Shown: piece after piece, positions 54,101-64,000 of the stretch
Position numbering within the stretch: position 1 is the stretch's first letter
Layout: each line of letters begins with the position of its first letter
Assembly (NCBI GenBank): GCA_031002005.1
Contig: JARYHS010011408.1
Coordinates: 218,343,473-218,407,472, forward strand
Direction: 5' to 3'
Length of the DNA stretch: 64,000 nucleotides
Source of the DNA: Vandiemenella viatica
Taxonomy: Eukaryota > Arthropoda > Insecta > Orthoptera > Morabidae
Program-made: the position numbers and the translations under genes
Notes under the pieces: model-generated
Told to the model about the DNA's origin: nothing
The model's database searches: none
What the model saw: only the letters and a program-made list of their open reading frames with translations

Positions 54101-56332
54101 CTTTTTAATTTTTCGATGGAGCGCCATACTTTTTCTTCGCTGCCAGTAGCCTATGTATAAATCGGGTAAGCTATAAAAGTGAATTAAACCTAAGTCCAAA
54201 CAAATGAAGAAGTATGGTATGTTAAACAATATTTGGTTGAAGTGAAGTTGCTCTATATGCTGGTGTCTGATATCTTCTAGTGATCAGTAACAAAGTTTTG
54301 AGTTTTTAAGAAATTTCATTTTTAGTTTTGCATGGCCTTTACGATCCGAGCGGATAGAAGTTTTTACTGGACGATGCAAGAGGCTTGCTTAGTTGTAACA
54401 TTTACTATGCGAGTTTCAATTATTAAATCTGCTCTGAAAGGAAATATTTCCACTAAACATCCTCTTCTACTTAGTGAAACGAATTTACTAGAGTCAATGG
54501 TAGAAGTTGCTTTGGTTACTTTTCTTTACAACTGCGTTCTATTACGTTCTTGAAGTATAAACGATACACGTTAAAGCCACAAAATATTTCTTCGCATTGA
54601 GGAACCCAACACCAGAAATATTTTATTTATCTGATAAAATAGATTGTGTCGCTCTTAAATAAATAAAAAAAAAAACAAATCATTAAGCCTTAAATGTCGT
54701 GAAAATTTCGATTTTTTGTCTTAGAAGTTTATTCGTGATGTGACTCTGTGTGCCACAGAATTCTGCTGTGTAATATCTTTTCAATTTATTTTGATCCTTA
54801 GTAGCATAAGGGATAAAGGATTATTGGAAGACATCCAAGGGATTTCTCACTTATTCTCCATTTGTCTCTATTTTTCATAATTTGTTGAAATAATCCGCAA
54901 AATATAAATTTGATCGAGAACTGAGGGGACAAATCGTAAATTAATATGTTGAAAAATTTTAATTCTGGTATCCACACATTAAAAGTTTAAAGTTGTTTTG
55001 TTTAATGTTACCAAACGAGGAAACATTCTCCGAACGTTCCAAATGAGAATAATTTTATTTGACACCAACTTTACGTGTTCATTATACTTCCTCAGAATTG
55101 GTGCAACGAAACCAAGCGTGACATTTTCCTTGCAATTACGAAGTTCGTATTTTTATTCTTAATGGTGTTCTATCGACATCATAAATTTACTCTTTGGAAA
55201 ACTAAGTCAAAGTTTATTGTATTATTCTTGTTGATGAAATACATTACGTAATACTTCTTGCGGTTTTACTTAACTTGGCACATGTCAATAACCTGCCAAT
55301 AAGACCGGTAAGTTATTCAAATTGTTGTAAGGTTTATTTGTAAAAATTATGTAGGCGAGTGTCATAATACGTTTCCATAAGAATATTTCGTGGGGATTTA
55401 CCGTCTGCGATATACTGCAACCTTTTGCGCATAAGGAATCAATTAGCCATTCACAAACTGAACACGATAACGTGCGTAATCTCTGTAAATTTAGCTATGT
55501 TCGCTGATAATTTAAGAATATCACTATGGAAAAACTGCTATCTTTAACAACATATAAAATGATGCAGTTCAAATTCTTTGAGCGCTTATTAAGAAAAATA
55601 GTCTTTAGAGTTGTCCTGTTCTAATTACGGTGGTATGTATGGTATCTATCACAGGTACATAAGCAAATAAAATTCGGTATACATTCCAAAAAATCTTTAA
55701 ACTCATTAAAAACGCCTATGATAGTAAAAGCAAAAAACTTTTGCTTGAAACAGTGGTAAAAACTTTGAAATTTTTAAAAACATTGGAAAATACGATAGTC
55801 TAGAAAATTTAAATGATTCTGAAGAGACAACAATTTTAAATTAAGATAATTTGTTAATAAATTATTCAAAAAAACTGTCTGACCGCGTTTTATAAAACTT
55901 TTTTATGTTTATTTGTCTTTCGTTGCCGTGATATAGTACGTAAATTGTTCAAACTGATTTTGTTTATGGAAAATGTGAGAGAGAAGTAACTTGATGGATA
56001 ATAAGGTAGGAACGCGAATAACAAATACCTAAATCTAATCAGTTTGTAATTGTGCTTGTAAAATGTATTATTATAATTTAAAAAAATTATGATAAAGTTT
56101 TTTGCTCTAGTTACCACACTTACACAATTATGTCAGGCACAGCAAAACATTCAAAATTACCTTCGGGAACGCTTAAAACTATAAAAGTTTTAAAAATTAC
56201 AAGAAAAAATTAGTAACAATATATATCTATTAGGAAATTCTTTTTCTCTAAAAAGGGAAAGGTATTTCTAGGATCGCTGGAAACCTTTACCGGTATAATG
56301 CAAAGAAAATCTTGTTAAAACTCAACGTCATT
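54101..56332. other. AT-rich DNA without recognisable genes
   Basis: More than 2 kb of AT-rich sequence. The longest frames (54332-54553 plus, 55890-56117 minus) show no domain. No repeat was recognised by comparison inside the window. Confidence 0.45.
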
Positions 56333-56343
56333 TAAATTCTATG

Positions 56344-56577
56344 ACCGAACATGGTGGTGTAACGGCTAGCGTTTCTGGCCTCGCATTCGGCAGGACGGCG
56401 GTTCGAATCTCCGTTCATATTTGGGTTTTCGATGGTTTCCCAAATCACTCCAGGCAAGTGCCGGGATGCTTCCTTCAAAAGGCCATGGCCGAATTCCTTC
56501 CCATTCCTTGCCCCCATCCTTTCCCGTCTCTAAAGACCTCGCTGTTAAGAAACATTAAGCAGATAAAAATAAATAAA
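56344..56577 (+). mobile_element. SINE-A copy with 11-bp TSD
   Basis: Head ACATGGTGGTGTAACGGCTA, B box GGTTCGAATCTCCG, body and tail ending in an (AAAT)n run. TAAATTCTATG (56333-56343) and TAAATTCAATG (56578-56588) flank it with one mismatch. A few bases downstream of the B box are deleted. Confidence 0.88.
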
Positions 56578-56699
56578 TAAATTCAATGTTATTCGACTAA
56601 GCAAAATTATGTATTTTTTTACACGCTGGACATGAATTTGAAAAAAAAGAATAAAGAAAATTTTCGAAAGAAACTGCCAACGATAGGTCTTGTTGGAAT

Positions 56700-56990
56700 C
56701 TGTCATAAAACAGGCGGGCGTGCGGATTGGTGCTGTGTCCTCTTTTCTTCTCGACTGCGTGGTTTTACGCGTCCAAGTCCCCGAGTTCGCAGGCAGGCAC
56801 CCGTGCGGAGTTAAGCCGGAAGACGGGCTGGCCGAGACTGTGTGTGTGTCGAGCGGGTCGGCCTATCTGAAATCGATAGCAGGCGCCGGGCGGCCGCCAC
56901 CGCATTCACTCCACTACGTCACACTAGATACAGGAGGCGGCGGGACATCGCGTCTAGTGTCTAGCGGCGATAAGCGCGGTTCGTAATATC
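56700..56990. promoter_or_regulatory. CpG-rich block
   Basis: About 290 bp of CpG-rich sequence including a (GT)n tract (56841-56850), an ATCGATAG motif near 56871 and CGATAAG near 56967. Two overlapping plus frames (56632-56814, 56690-56986) cross it without a domain. Function is unknown; its composition matches the other islands in this window. Confidence 0.4.
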
Positions 56991-57214
56991 ACTAAAAGAA
57001 AAAGGAGAAAATAGCCATAAAACATTTCCCCGGTTTTGTTTTATAGGTGTTCGAGTAATTTTTTCTGTAATATTTACTTCCACAACTTATTGCATCTTAA
57101 TAATTGATTTTAGTTAAAACAAATAAACCTGATGTCATAATACTTACAGAACTTTGACACCGCAAAGAGAAACAGAACAAAAATAAAATAAAAAAGGTAA
57201 TTTTCTACTTAGAT

Positions 57215-58080
57215 AATCATCATCATCAAGGGTTTCCTGCTATTCAGCAGGTCTATTCATAGCGACAGCCTTCTAAGCCTCCCTCTGTTCCGCCATTCTC
57301 TTAGTCTCTATGTATTTCCCATTTATCCTGATGTCATCAACCATTTTCTTTCTTCGCCGACCTCTTCTTTTCCCTCTGTTTACAATCCCCTCCATAGCAG
57401 GCACTCATTCCTCAACATATGACCAATCCAGTTCCTTTTTCTGTTCCTTTTTGTTTTTATAAGGGACCTTTTCCTCTCCTACGTTCCAACAGTTAATCAT
57501 TCCTTACTTTGTCTTTCGAACTTATTTTCTTTATCCTCCTCCATATCCACATTTCGAAAGCTTACAACCTCTTTAGATCTTCTTTGGCGTAACGTCCATG
57601 TTTCCGCCCCATATACTCCATACAAAACATTAAGCTAGTTTTTTTCCCTCAGCTTTTTATCCAGCCTTCCGCATAGTGAATTTTTATTCCTATTGAAAGC
57701 TTCCTTTCCCATTGCGATTCTAGTTTTAACCTCCTTCTTGCAAACTCATATCACCACTCACAATGCTCCCGAGATATTTTAAGGACTCCACTTGTTCAAT
57801 TATTTCTCATTGTAGCTTTATCATCATTTCTTTCTTACTCCTTCCCACCATCATACATCTAGTTTTCTACCTATTAATTCTCATTCCGAATTCCTTACAC
57901 CCTTTGTCTAAAGCCTCTAACATTCTCTGAGTATCTTGACACTTTCCGCCAGCAAAACCATGTCATCAGCAAACCTTATGCAGCTAATCCTACATTCACC
58001 CTAGCTGAATTTAAAAATAATGTTTCTGTTTCTTAATTCTGTACGATGCCTCTTGAAAAATTTCCATTCAAGCTTACTTC
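57215..58080 (-). mobile_element. LINE relic with intact FADD strand
   Basis: On the minus strand near 57985 the active-site strand reads IRFADDMVLLAESVKILREC, with both aspartates kept. Downstream (towards 57215) the usual C-terminal landmarks are present in decayed form and the frame is broken repeatedly. The 3' end is marked by an (ATC)n-like run at 57218-57230. The lineage resembles 62310-62690 and 62884-63920. Confidence 0.7.
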
Positions 58081-59702
58081 TAAGTGTGAAGTGACAAACG
58101 GACGAGAAAAATACTTATATATTTGCGAACATCTTTTTTCGTCTGAATACTATATTAAATTGTAAAGTTATTTGACCTGTAAAGTAGGCAGGAAATGTTA
58201 TTGTTTTCGACAGACAATACTGCTTCACAGATTATTGAAATACATCCTGCTTCTAACTTCACAGAAATGTGAGAATTGTGACAAACACACAAAAAATATC
58301 ATACAATCTCAATTCAGCCTTATCACTTTTGGTTGCTGTTCTTCGTGACGTTAGAATAAATATTCTGTCAGATTTTGAGATCAGAATTTGACTTTGAAAT
58401 CAATTTTTACACAAATAAAGTGAAATGAAGTTTTTTTTTAGTATATAAGGAAATATTAACATGTTTTTGCGATTTTTCTACGATGTGGGAAGTGATAAAT
58501 AAATTAGAGTCGAAAACTAAAACTTCTGTTGAATCTTTTAATTTCGAAAAGATTCATTGTGGAAACCTGTAGTATGTTTTGAAAAATGCAGTATTCCTGT
58601 TGCTTGAAATTCCATGACGTAATTTACGTTTTCAGTGTCTTAACATTCTTCAAATGATTTATGAAACAGGTTTTGAAGGTGTTTTCTTCTTTCCCTCCAG
58701 CGTATCAGCATGAGATAAGATGAAAATGATATGAAAGCTGTAATTATATGTGATCTCTGTATTTGTAAAAATATTTTTTTCCTGTGTCTTATAGTCGTTT
58801 CCTGCTTGAACAAAGATGTTAACACTATCAGTAGAATAAACTGAAAACTTTGTGATCGCCTCGCCAGCCAAGAGATTAACTAACTCACATCGTGTTACGG
58901 AGGATGCTGGTCTGAGTGCTGGAAAGGGGATCGGGGGGTCATTGTGTCTGTGTTGCAGCATCTGTTCTTGATCAACAAGTACGTCAATACAAAACAGAGT
59001 TGACTGTGTGATTTAATTACCAAAATAAATTTAAATAATAATATGTGGAAATACTGCGAATACATCGAGGTTTATTTCTGTTTGTAAAAGACTGAGATAG
59101 AATGGAAGGTCATATCGAGGAAACAAAATTAATTTATGTTGCTTAAGGCTGAAAAGTTGTTGATATCGTAATTACTGTTACTTTGAGGCCTAGGGGAGTG
59201 CAAAAAGAATTAACATTAGTAAGAATTTGTGTGTTAGGCTATTCTAAAAATGGATTATGAAGGAATCCCCGAACATTTCAGGTATAATTTAAATGAACAC
59301 TGGAGATTTTTATTTGTATTTTCCATTGATGAAATAAATGAATGCAGTCGATAAGCTGGTAACATGTGTAGCAATAATTATATTTTTTAAGCACAAGGAG
59401 ACAGAGATAATCAACTAAACGGAAATAATTGAGGCCATTTAAGCAGATAAATAAACTTGTAAACAGAGAAGTGAAAGAGATCAGTTAATGATGTAATCTG
59501 CATAAAATACAGATTATTTGAGAATACTGAGAACTTGAAAAATTCTTTGATAATTACTTTGATTGAATGAGCCTTATGGAATTGATAATCTGCTCTCTAG
59601 ATTTTACAGTTAAAAAAAAAAAATTGGATGTTGTGTCTTTATTAACAAGAATAAACATATAAGATCGAAGTTTTTCGTGGCTTTGTAAATAAACAAGTCC
59701 TA
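58081..59702. other. AT-rich DNA without recognisable genes
   Basis: No coding region or recognised repeat. The short minus frames at 58640-58961 overlap one another and have no domain. Confidence 0.45.
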
Positions 59703-60025
59703 GGGCTTCCAGCCACGTAAAAAGTCACAATTGTGTAACGTTTCAAAAGTGTCTATCTCAGTCCTCATTTTCAACCAAAGATGTCACTGAATAACTTGGA
59801 CACTGGTTATGAACTCAGTGCGGCCTGGAACCCGGCTATCAAAATGCTGAAACAGCTTCGCCTCGGTGATGAGCAGAAGAGTGTGTTGGGCTTTGTCTTC
59901 CGCTGTTTCCGTGGCATCGTGTAAACAAGCAGTTATTCAGTGACATCTATGGTTAAAAATGAGGGATGAGATAGACGCCTTCGAATCGTATTCAAAGTGC
60001 GATCTTTTTACGCGGCTGGAAGACC
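59703..60025. mobile_element. Inverted-repeat MITE, 323 bp
   Basis: The ends GGGCTTCCAGCCACGTAAAA and the complement of GGTCTTCCAGCCGCGTAAAA are inverted. Similarity continues inward for about 120 bp with gaps (GTCTATCTCA...CCTCAT, then AGATGTCACTGAATAAC on both sides). There is no coding capacity. The superfamily is not determined because no clear target duplication was found. Confidence 0.75.
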
Positions 60026-61615
60026 GAGAAGAGTTTATTTAAGAATAAACATAATTTCTGTTGGTTGTATGATAACTGCATAGTATTTTGCTGTTGGTAT
60101 GATTCATTGTTACCAATGGTATATATCGGTATAAATATGCCTTATGATATCTAGCGGACCCAAGATCAAAATGGTAGCTCAACATTGATTCATTATGACA
60201 TATACACTGATTAATTTATCCAGAATTTGGCTATCTTGAAAATTAAAAATAAAAGATAAAATGGTTCGAAAAGTTCCAAGTTATTTGTAATTTGTTTTAT
60301 TGCAGCATGAGAGTCCAATCATACTAACCGTCAGTATACATACTGAATACTTTCCTGAATACCAGCTTTTGTACAACACAAGTCAGCTGAGATTATTTTT
60401 ATTTCATTGTGTTCTCTAAAATATTGCGATTCTCCTTTTAAATTTGTACATTTTATGGTTGTTAACAAGATCTGGAAATTTGTGGAAGTTATGAAAGTAA
60501 ATTTCTTGTTTAAAGATTAAGGATTAAAAATATTCCTCCACCAGTTTGATGTATTAATTTTATTGATTTTCTCACGTATATCACTGGCTAGGTACTCAAA
60601 TGTATCTGGGATCTCGCTGCCATAATTTTTCTTATATAATAACGTAACAACTTTATGAAATATTAACATTTTTCAGCTGCTTCGTCCTATGTTTCATGGA
60701 AAATTGTTTCATCACCAAAGGTGGTCGAATATTAACGTAAGATCCAGTGTTGTTGTAGGCCATTTTTCCGCAGTTGCTCAGTAAATTAAATGATATTAAC
60801 TAACGTAAGAAATTACAGGAGTATATTTTAAGTCAAATCTGAAACTTTAAAACAGTAAAAATCCCATCTGAATGCCTCAAAATACGAATAGTATATACGA
60901 AAGAAAGGAAAGAATACCTGAATTACCTTTTTTTATGTATATAAATTCTTTAGTCTCACACTTCATAATTTCTGGAATTGTTTGCAGTTAGCAAACGTAT
61001 ACAAAAATCTCAGTTTTGTGAAGTCGTAAACATTTTTTAATGTTAAAAATAACGAATAGTTGCACAAAAAATTATTTACGAATTTAGCTTGGATTTCTTT
61101 CGAGATGACAAAACGAAACGTTTCGTTTTTTCAACTAACAAAGAACTTAACAACAACACGGGAGATCTTTGTTGGAGTTCACAATCCCTGGCCAGGATTG
61201 TCAAAATCTTGCGACATCCTACCCGAAAATTATTTACAATAGATTAATATTTATGTCATTAAGCCACCGAGCAGTTTTTAATCATAATTAAAATGTTCTA
61301 AAGTTGCAAAATAAATGTTAGGCGATATCCTAAACTCTCTAGGCGTATGGGAGGTTTTTATATTTCATTAAGTGAACCATCTCTGGTCGGGATTGTGCGA
61401 AGAATCTTTGGTACATATCTGTTCAAGTTGCATACAGTCTATCGTTTCTTGCTACGTGTACCGGTCAAGTAGAGTAGAAACATAAGTTATGCCGCAAATT
61501 TTAAGCTAGACTATGAGCTTTCAAACTGGGTAAACAATTTGAAAATCGGTATTGTAGTTTTTAGTGATACCCATTCAAAAGAACAGACATACACAACTCG
61601 CTTTCAGGTTTATAT
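60026..61615. other. AT-rich DNA without recognisable genes
   Basis: No coding region or repeat recognised. Confidence 0.45.
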
Positions 61616-61970
61616 AGGGTGTTCCATAAATAGAGGTACTAACTTTAGGAAGAGGTGGAGAGCCTCAAAGTGATTCCGAATATGCATGACAGGAAACGTT
61701 TTTCACTGGGCAGTGCTCTTTGTGGCTTGGGTGTGGTGGACTGGTTGCCTACTCCCATGGCGTCTCGATTTAAGCAGCCAGGATTTCTTTCTTTGGAGGT
61801 TCCTTAAATCTGGTGTCGATTATGAAATGGATCTTGGTTGTACGTATCGCCTGCCGTGCTGCTACTATCCAAGAAAATATAGGTTTTATCGACCGTGTCC
61901 GCCAATCTATGGTCCAGTGATGTCACTCATGAATCAAAAGTTATTGTGGAAACTTTGAATATCTCCTGTA
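61616..61970 (+). pseudogene. Mariner-like transposase relic
   Basis: It opens with an end-like AGGGTGTTCCATAAATAGAG. In the plus frame near 61758-61815 it encodes WRLDLSSQDFFLWRFLKSGV, a decayed version of the SPDLTPLDFFLWG C-terminal catalytic motif of Tc1/mariner transposases. The rest of the gene is missing. Confidence 0.55.
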
Positions 61971-62309
61971 ACATTATAAAATGGAGTAAACGTTTTACCC
62001 CTAATCTCTGCCTTGTATCATTTTATTTCCTGTACCTTTACCTCCACTTTAACATGACGTTTCTGGCCATGGATTCTTAAGCATTTCTGAATTGTTTTGA
62101 TGTTCTCAACCTACTCTTAGTGTTTGTTCCTATTTTCATGATGATATCTTCCTAATACTAATTTTGTAGTACAGAGTATTGCTGGGTTGATCGCTGACCC
62201 ATGATTTCTTTGTTTATACCAAAAAATTATAAGAGAATTTGCTTTCAAATGCGCAGCAGCCAATGGACGTTGCCTAGCACGAACTATTGCACATGTTTGT
62301 TGAAGCATC
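61971..62309. other. No feature recognised
   Basis: AT-rich sequence between relics. Confidence 0.35.
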
Positions 62310-62690
62310 ATCATCAACATTCACTGGATCTGCTTTATGCACAAGTCTTTTCATTTTCTTCTTCCCTCCGCATCCTCTCTGTTGTCATCTTAATCCAGTC
62401 CTCTCTTCCGTAAACACTCCTTCATTCCTTCTGCCACTAATTCTTCGTGAACTTTACTTGGTATTATCTGTTCCATTTACATGCCCAAACCATCTCTGTC
62501 TGGCCTTCTCCATCGTATCCTGTATGGAACCCTCTTTTACTGTGTTTCTAATCGCTTCATTCCTTATCATGTCCAATCTCATAACACCCATTTTGCCTCT
62601 TAAAAATTTCATCTTACTTACTTGTATCCTGGTAATATCCATATCTTCACTGTCCAGGTTTCTGCACTGTGTTTTAGGTCAGGAACATAC
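62310..62690 (-). mobile_element. LINE relic, RT C-terminal end
   Basis: The minus-strand frame (62642-62454) reads ITRIQVSKMKFLRGKMGVMR and then MEKARQRWFGHVNGTDN, the RxRWxGHV motif of the C-terminal region in RTE/L2-like elements. Upstream a decayed ETWTVK-type segment is visible. No RT active site remains. Confidence 0.7.
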
Positions 62691-62704
62691 TATGTATGGA
62701 AGAA

Positions 62705-62860
62705 TCTACATTAATATTATAAATGCAAAAGAAACTCTGTCTATCGGTTTGTCACGTTTTGATAAGTAAGCGACTAAATTGATCTTGATGAAATTTGGCA
62801 AAGCAATACTGTGAATGATTAAGAAGGACACAGGATAAATAACATTGCGGCAACGACGTT
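62705..62860 (+). mobile_element. Helitron 5' fragment
   Basis: Starts TCTACATTAATATTATAAAT after A, as do 34564 and 35116, followed by ttgatcttgatgaaatttgg and aaggacacaggata. The 3' part is missing and a LINE relic follows. Confidence 0.65.
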
Positions 62861-62883
62861 CAAAAAATATATATTTAGAATTC

Positions 62884-63920
62884 AGATACTAGGGTAGTAT
62901 AGTCACAGAAGCCGAAAAAAAAACCAGAAAAGATATGATATCCAGAATCAACAAAGATAATCACCTTTTTAAAAAACGAAAGAAACTTTTCGCTTCTAAC
63001 AGCATTATCCTGTAAACGTGTAAGAATCTTCTAAAAACATATGTCTGGGCAGTAACCCTATATCGAAGTGAACCATGGACCATGGGAAGGAAACGACTGG
63101 AGGCATTTGAGATTTGGTGTTATTGTGGTTGCGCTTATAAGTGTGGGGTGTGTATGGATGGTTGACACGTGGGTTCTATGGGGTATTTCCTACGATGCCC
63201 TATGACTTGCGCCGACTATCTTCATGAATCTCCGTGTCTCTTAAGCTATTTTTCCTTGGACCGTTCATCTTCTTCTCTTGTACTATTATCTACTACTAAA
63301 TTAACAAGAGCATCAAGGGTATGCTAGGAGAGGGGGCGGACAACTAAAGGTTACTTGAATCAAACAACCTCTTCAGAAAACCTCGTTTAATCTGTACTAA
63401 ACCGTAAATCAACTACAGCTGATGATGTACAGAATAGAAAGGTATTCCGTAACCCGTGCTACTGAACATAGGGATGGAACGTAGCCCAACAGTATACAAC
63501 TAACAGAGAATGTAAGGCTGGTATAGAGACTAACTATTCAGAGGCCTAGCTGATAACTTGTTGCCCGACAGTGAAGAAGTGAGTGTGATCCATGTATTCA
63601 AGTATGCTGGTAAAGTATTGGCTTGCGTACTCAGCACCGCACGTGTAACTTGCAACGTGAACTGTCGATCGGCAGAAAGTCGAACAAACAGGACGTGCTA
63701 ACTCGACGTCTGGCTGCAGTGAAACCTAACAAACTTACACGATTTTAATACTAAAATTTTAAACTAAATGACGTCCCGTTACATTATAGACGAATGTTGA
63801 GATAAGCTGGATGGATTACGTCATTAATGATGAAATATTCAGAAGAGTTTCTGAGAAGCAAAGATTCTGGAAGGGCATACAGAAAAGAAGACAAGATTGT
63901 AGGCCATGTTTTTGCGTCAT
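62884..63920 (+). mobile_element. LINE relic split by a solo LTR
   Basis: Plus-strand fragments read KTRKDMISRINKDNHLFKKR, then TYVWAVTLYRSEPWTMGRKR and LEAFEIWCY up to 63123. After the insert, RRMLR and a VINDEIFRRVSEKQRFW-like region follow from 63788, ending in the GHV motif near 63905. The codon after WCY continues directly with RR when the insert and one TTAT are removed. This is the C-terminal region of an RTE/L2-like RT. Confidence 0.75.
63124..63783. mobile_element. Solo LTR, 660 bp
   Basis: Starts TGTGGTTGCGC and ends CCGTTACA (TG...CA), flanked by TTAT at 63120-63123 and 63784-63787. There is no internal retroviral-type sequence and no coding frame. Recombination between two LTRs of a full element is the usual origin. 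The last six bases, GTTACA, equal those of the LTR at 45704-46100, although the rest differs. Confidence 0.8.
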
Positions 63921-64000
63921 AATCGTTTGCTTATTGTTGAAGGAAAAGTATAATGAACAAACCACAGCGGAAGATTAAGCTATATGAACCAAACTATGAA
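63921..64000. other. Right edge, no feature recognised
   Basis: A short AT-rich end of the window following the LINE relic. Confidence 0.3.

Noticed and set aside
62287..62769. 160-codon plus-strand frame
   Set aside because: It is the antisense of a LINE RT C-terminal region. The recognisable GHV-type motif is on the minus strand.
1..64000. CRISPR arrays, bacterial operons, or integrated prokaryotic DNA
   Set aside because: No evenly spaced short repeats with unique spacers, no ribosome binding sites with long packed genes. The tandem arrays found are minisatellites with contiguous units.
1..64000. Assignment to Schistocerca or another named genus
   Set aside because: The repeats look insect-like, but I did not see the very common short repeats I associate with that genus, and no conserved host gene allows placement.

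Overview
This window looks like a large, AT-rich animal genome, most probably an insect. The evidence is tRNA-headed SINEs, several non-LTR retrotransposon lineages, Helitron, Tc1/mariner and piggyBac-like relics, small CpG-rich islands in AT-rich DNA, and no prokaryotic gene organisation. I cannot fix the species. A polyneopteran with a big genome is a guess from repeat style. No complete host protein-coding gene is visible. The best host coding candidate is one CpG-rich minus-strand exon (11698-11857) with Pro/Gln runs and a good splice donor.

Layout. 1-5.0 kb: an old SINE-A copy, then AT-rich DNA. 5.0-11.6 kb: LINE relics, a 3-kb block of fused Helitron-like repeats and a minus-strand LINE with a SINE-B. 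11.65-12.1 kb: CpG-rich exon candidate. 12.9-14.4 kb: SINE-C with a perfect target duplication and a hAT-like MITE carrying a GC-rich minisatellite. 16.6-17.6 kb: LINE. 19-23.7 kb: SINE-A copies, a Tc1-like relic, and a SINE-B split by a TTAA-flanked MITE. 24.05-24.33 kb: CpG island. 24.8-26.5 kb: a well-bounded 1.67-kb Helitron with a SINE-A abutting it. 27.6-33.7 kb: LINEs, one of them inside a Tc1-like element. 34-35.4 kb: SINEs and Helitrons. 36-37.3 kb: a 1281-bp mariner-like element with long inverted repeats and a broken transposase. 39-39.9 kb: Helitron-like end and minisatellite. 40.9-41.3 kb: CpG island. 41.9-42.7 kb: an 811-bp foldback whose arms carry a hammerhead-like motif. 43.3-45.0 kb: a three-level nest (retroelement in SINE-B in an older repeat). 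45.7-50.8 kb: an LTR retrotransposon with nearly identical LTRs that keeps gag and protease but has lost reverse transcriptase, RNase H and the integrase core. It sits inside a SINE-A with a CATT duplication. 52.2-53.1 kb: Helitron-like element with an ~11-unit minisatellite. 53.3-53.6 kb and 56.7-57.0 kb: CpG-rich blocks, the first dense in homeodomain-type motifs. 57-64 kb: LINE relics, a mariner relic, an inverted-repeat MITE, and a 660-bp solo LTR inside a LINE.

How the parts relate: the window is a stratigraphy of nested insertions. Many boundaries are fixed by target-site duplications that restore the older element when the younger one is removed. The youngest clear event is the 45.7-50.8 kb LTR element. 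Having lost its own pol core, it must have been mobilised in trans by a relative. The CpG islands and the exon candidate suggest a regulatory landscape of a host gene on the minus strand, with most exons outside the window.
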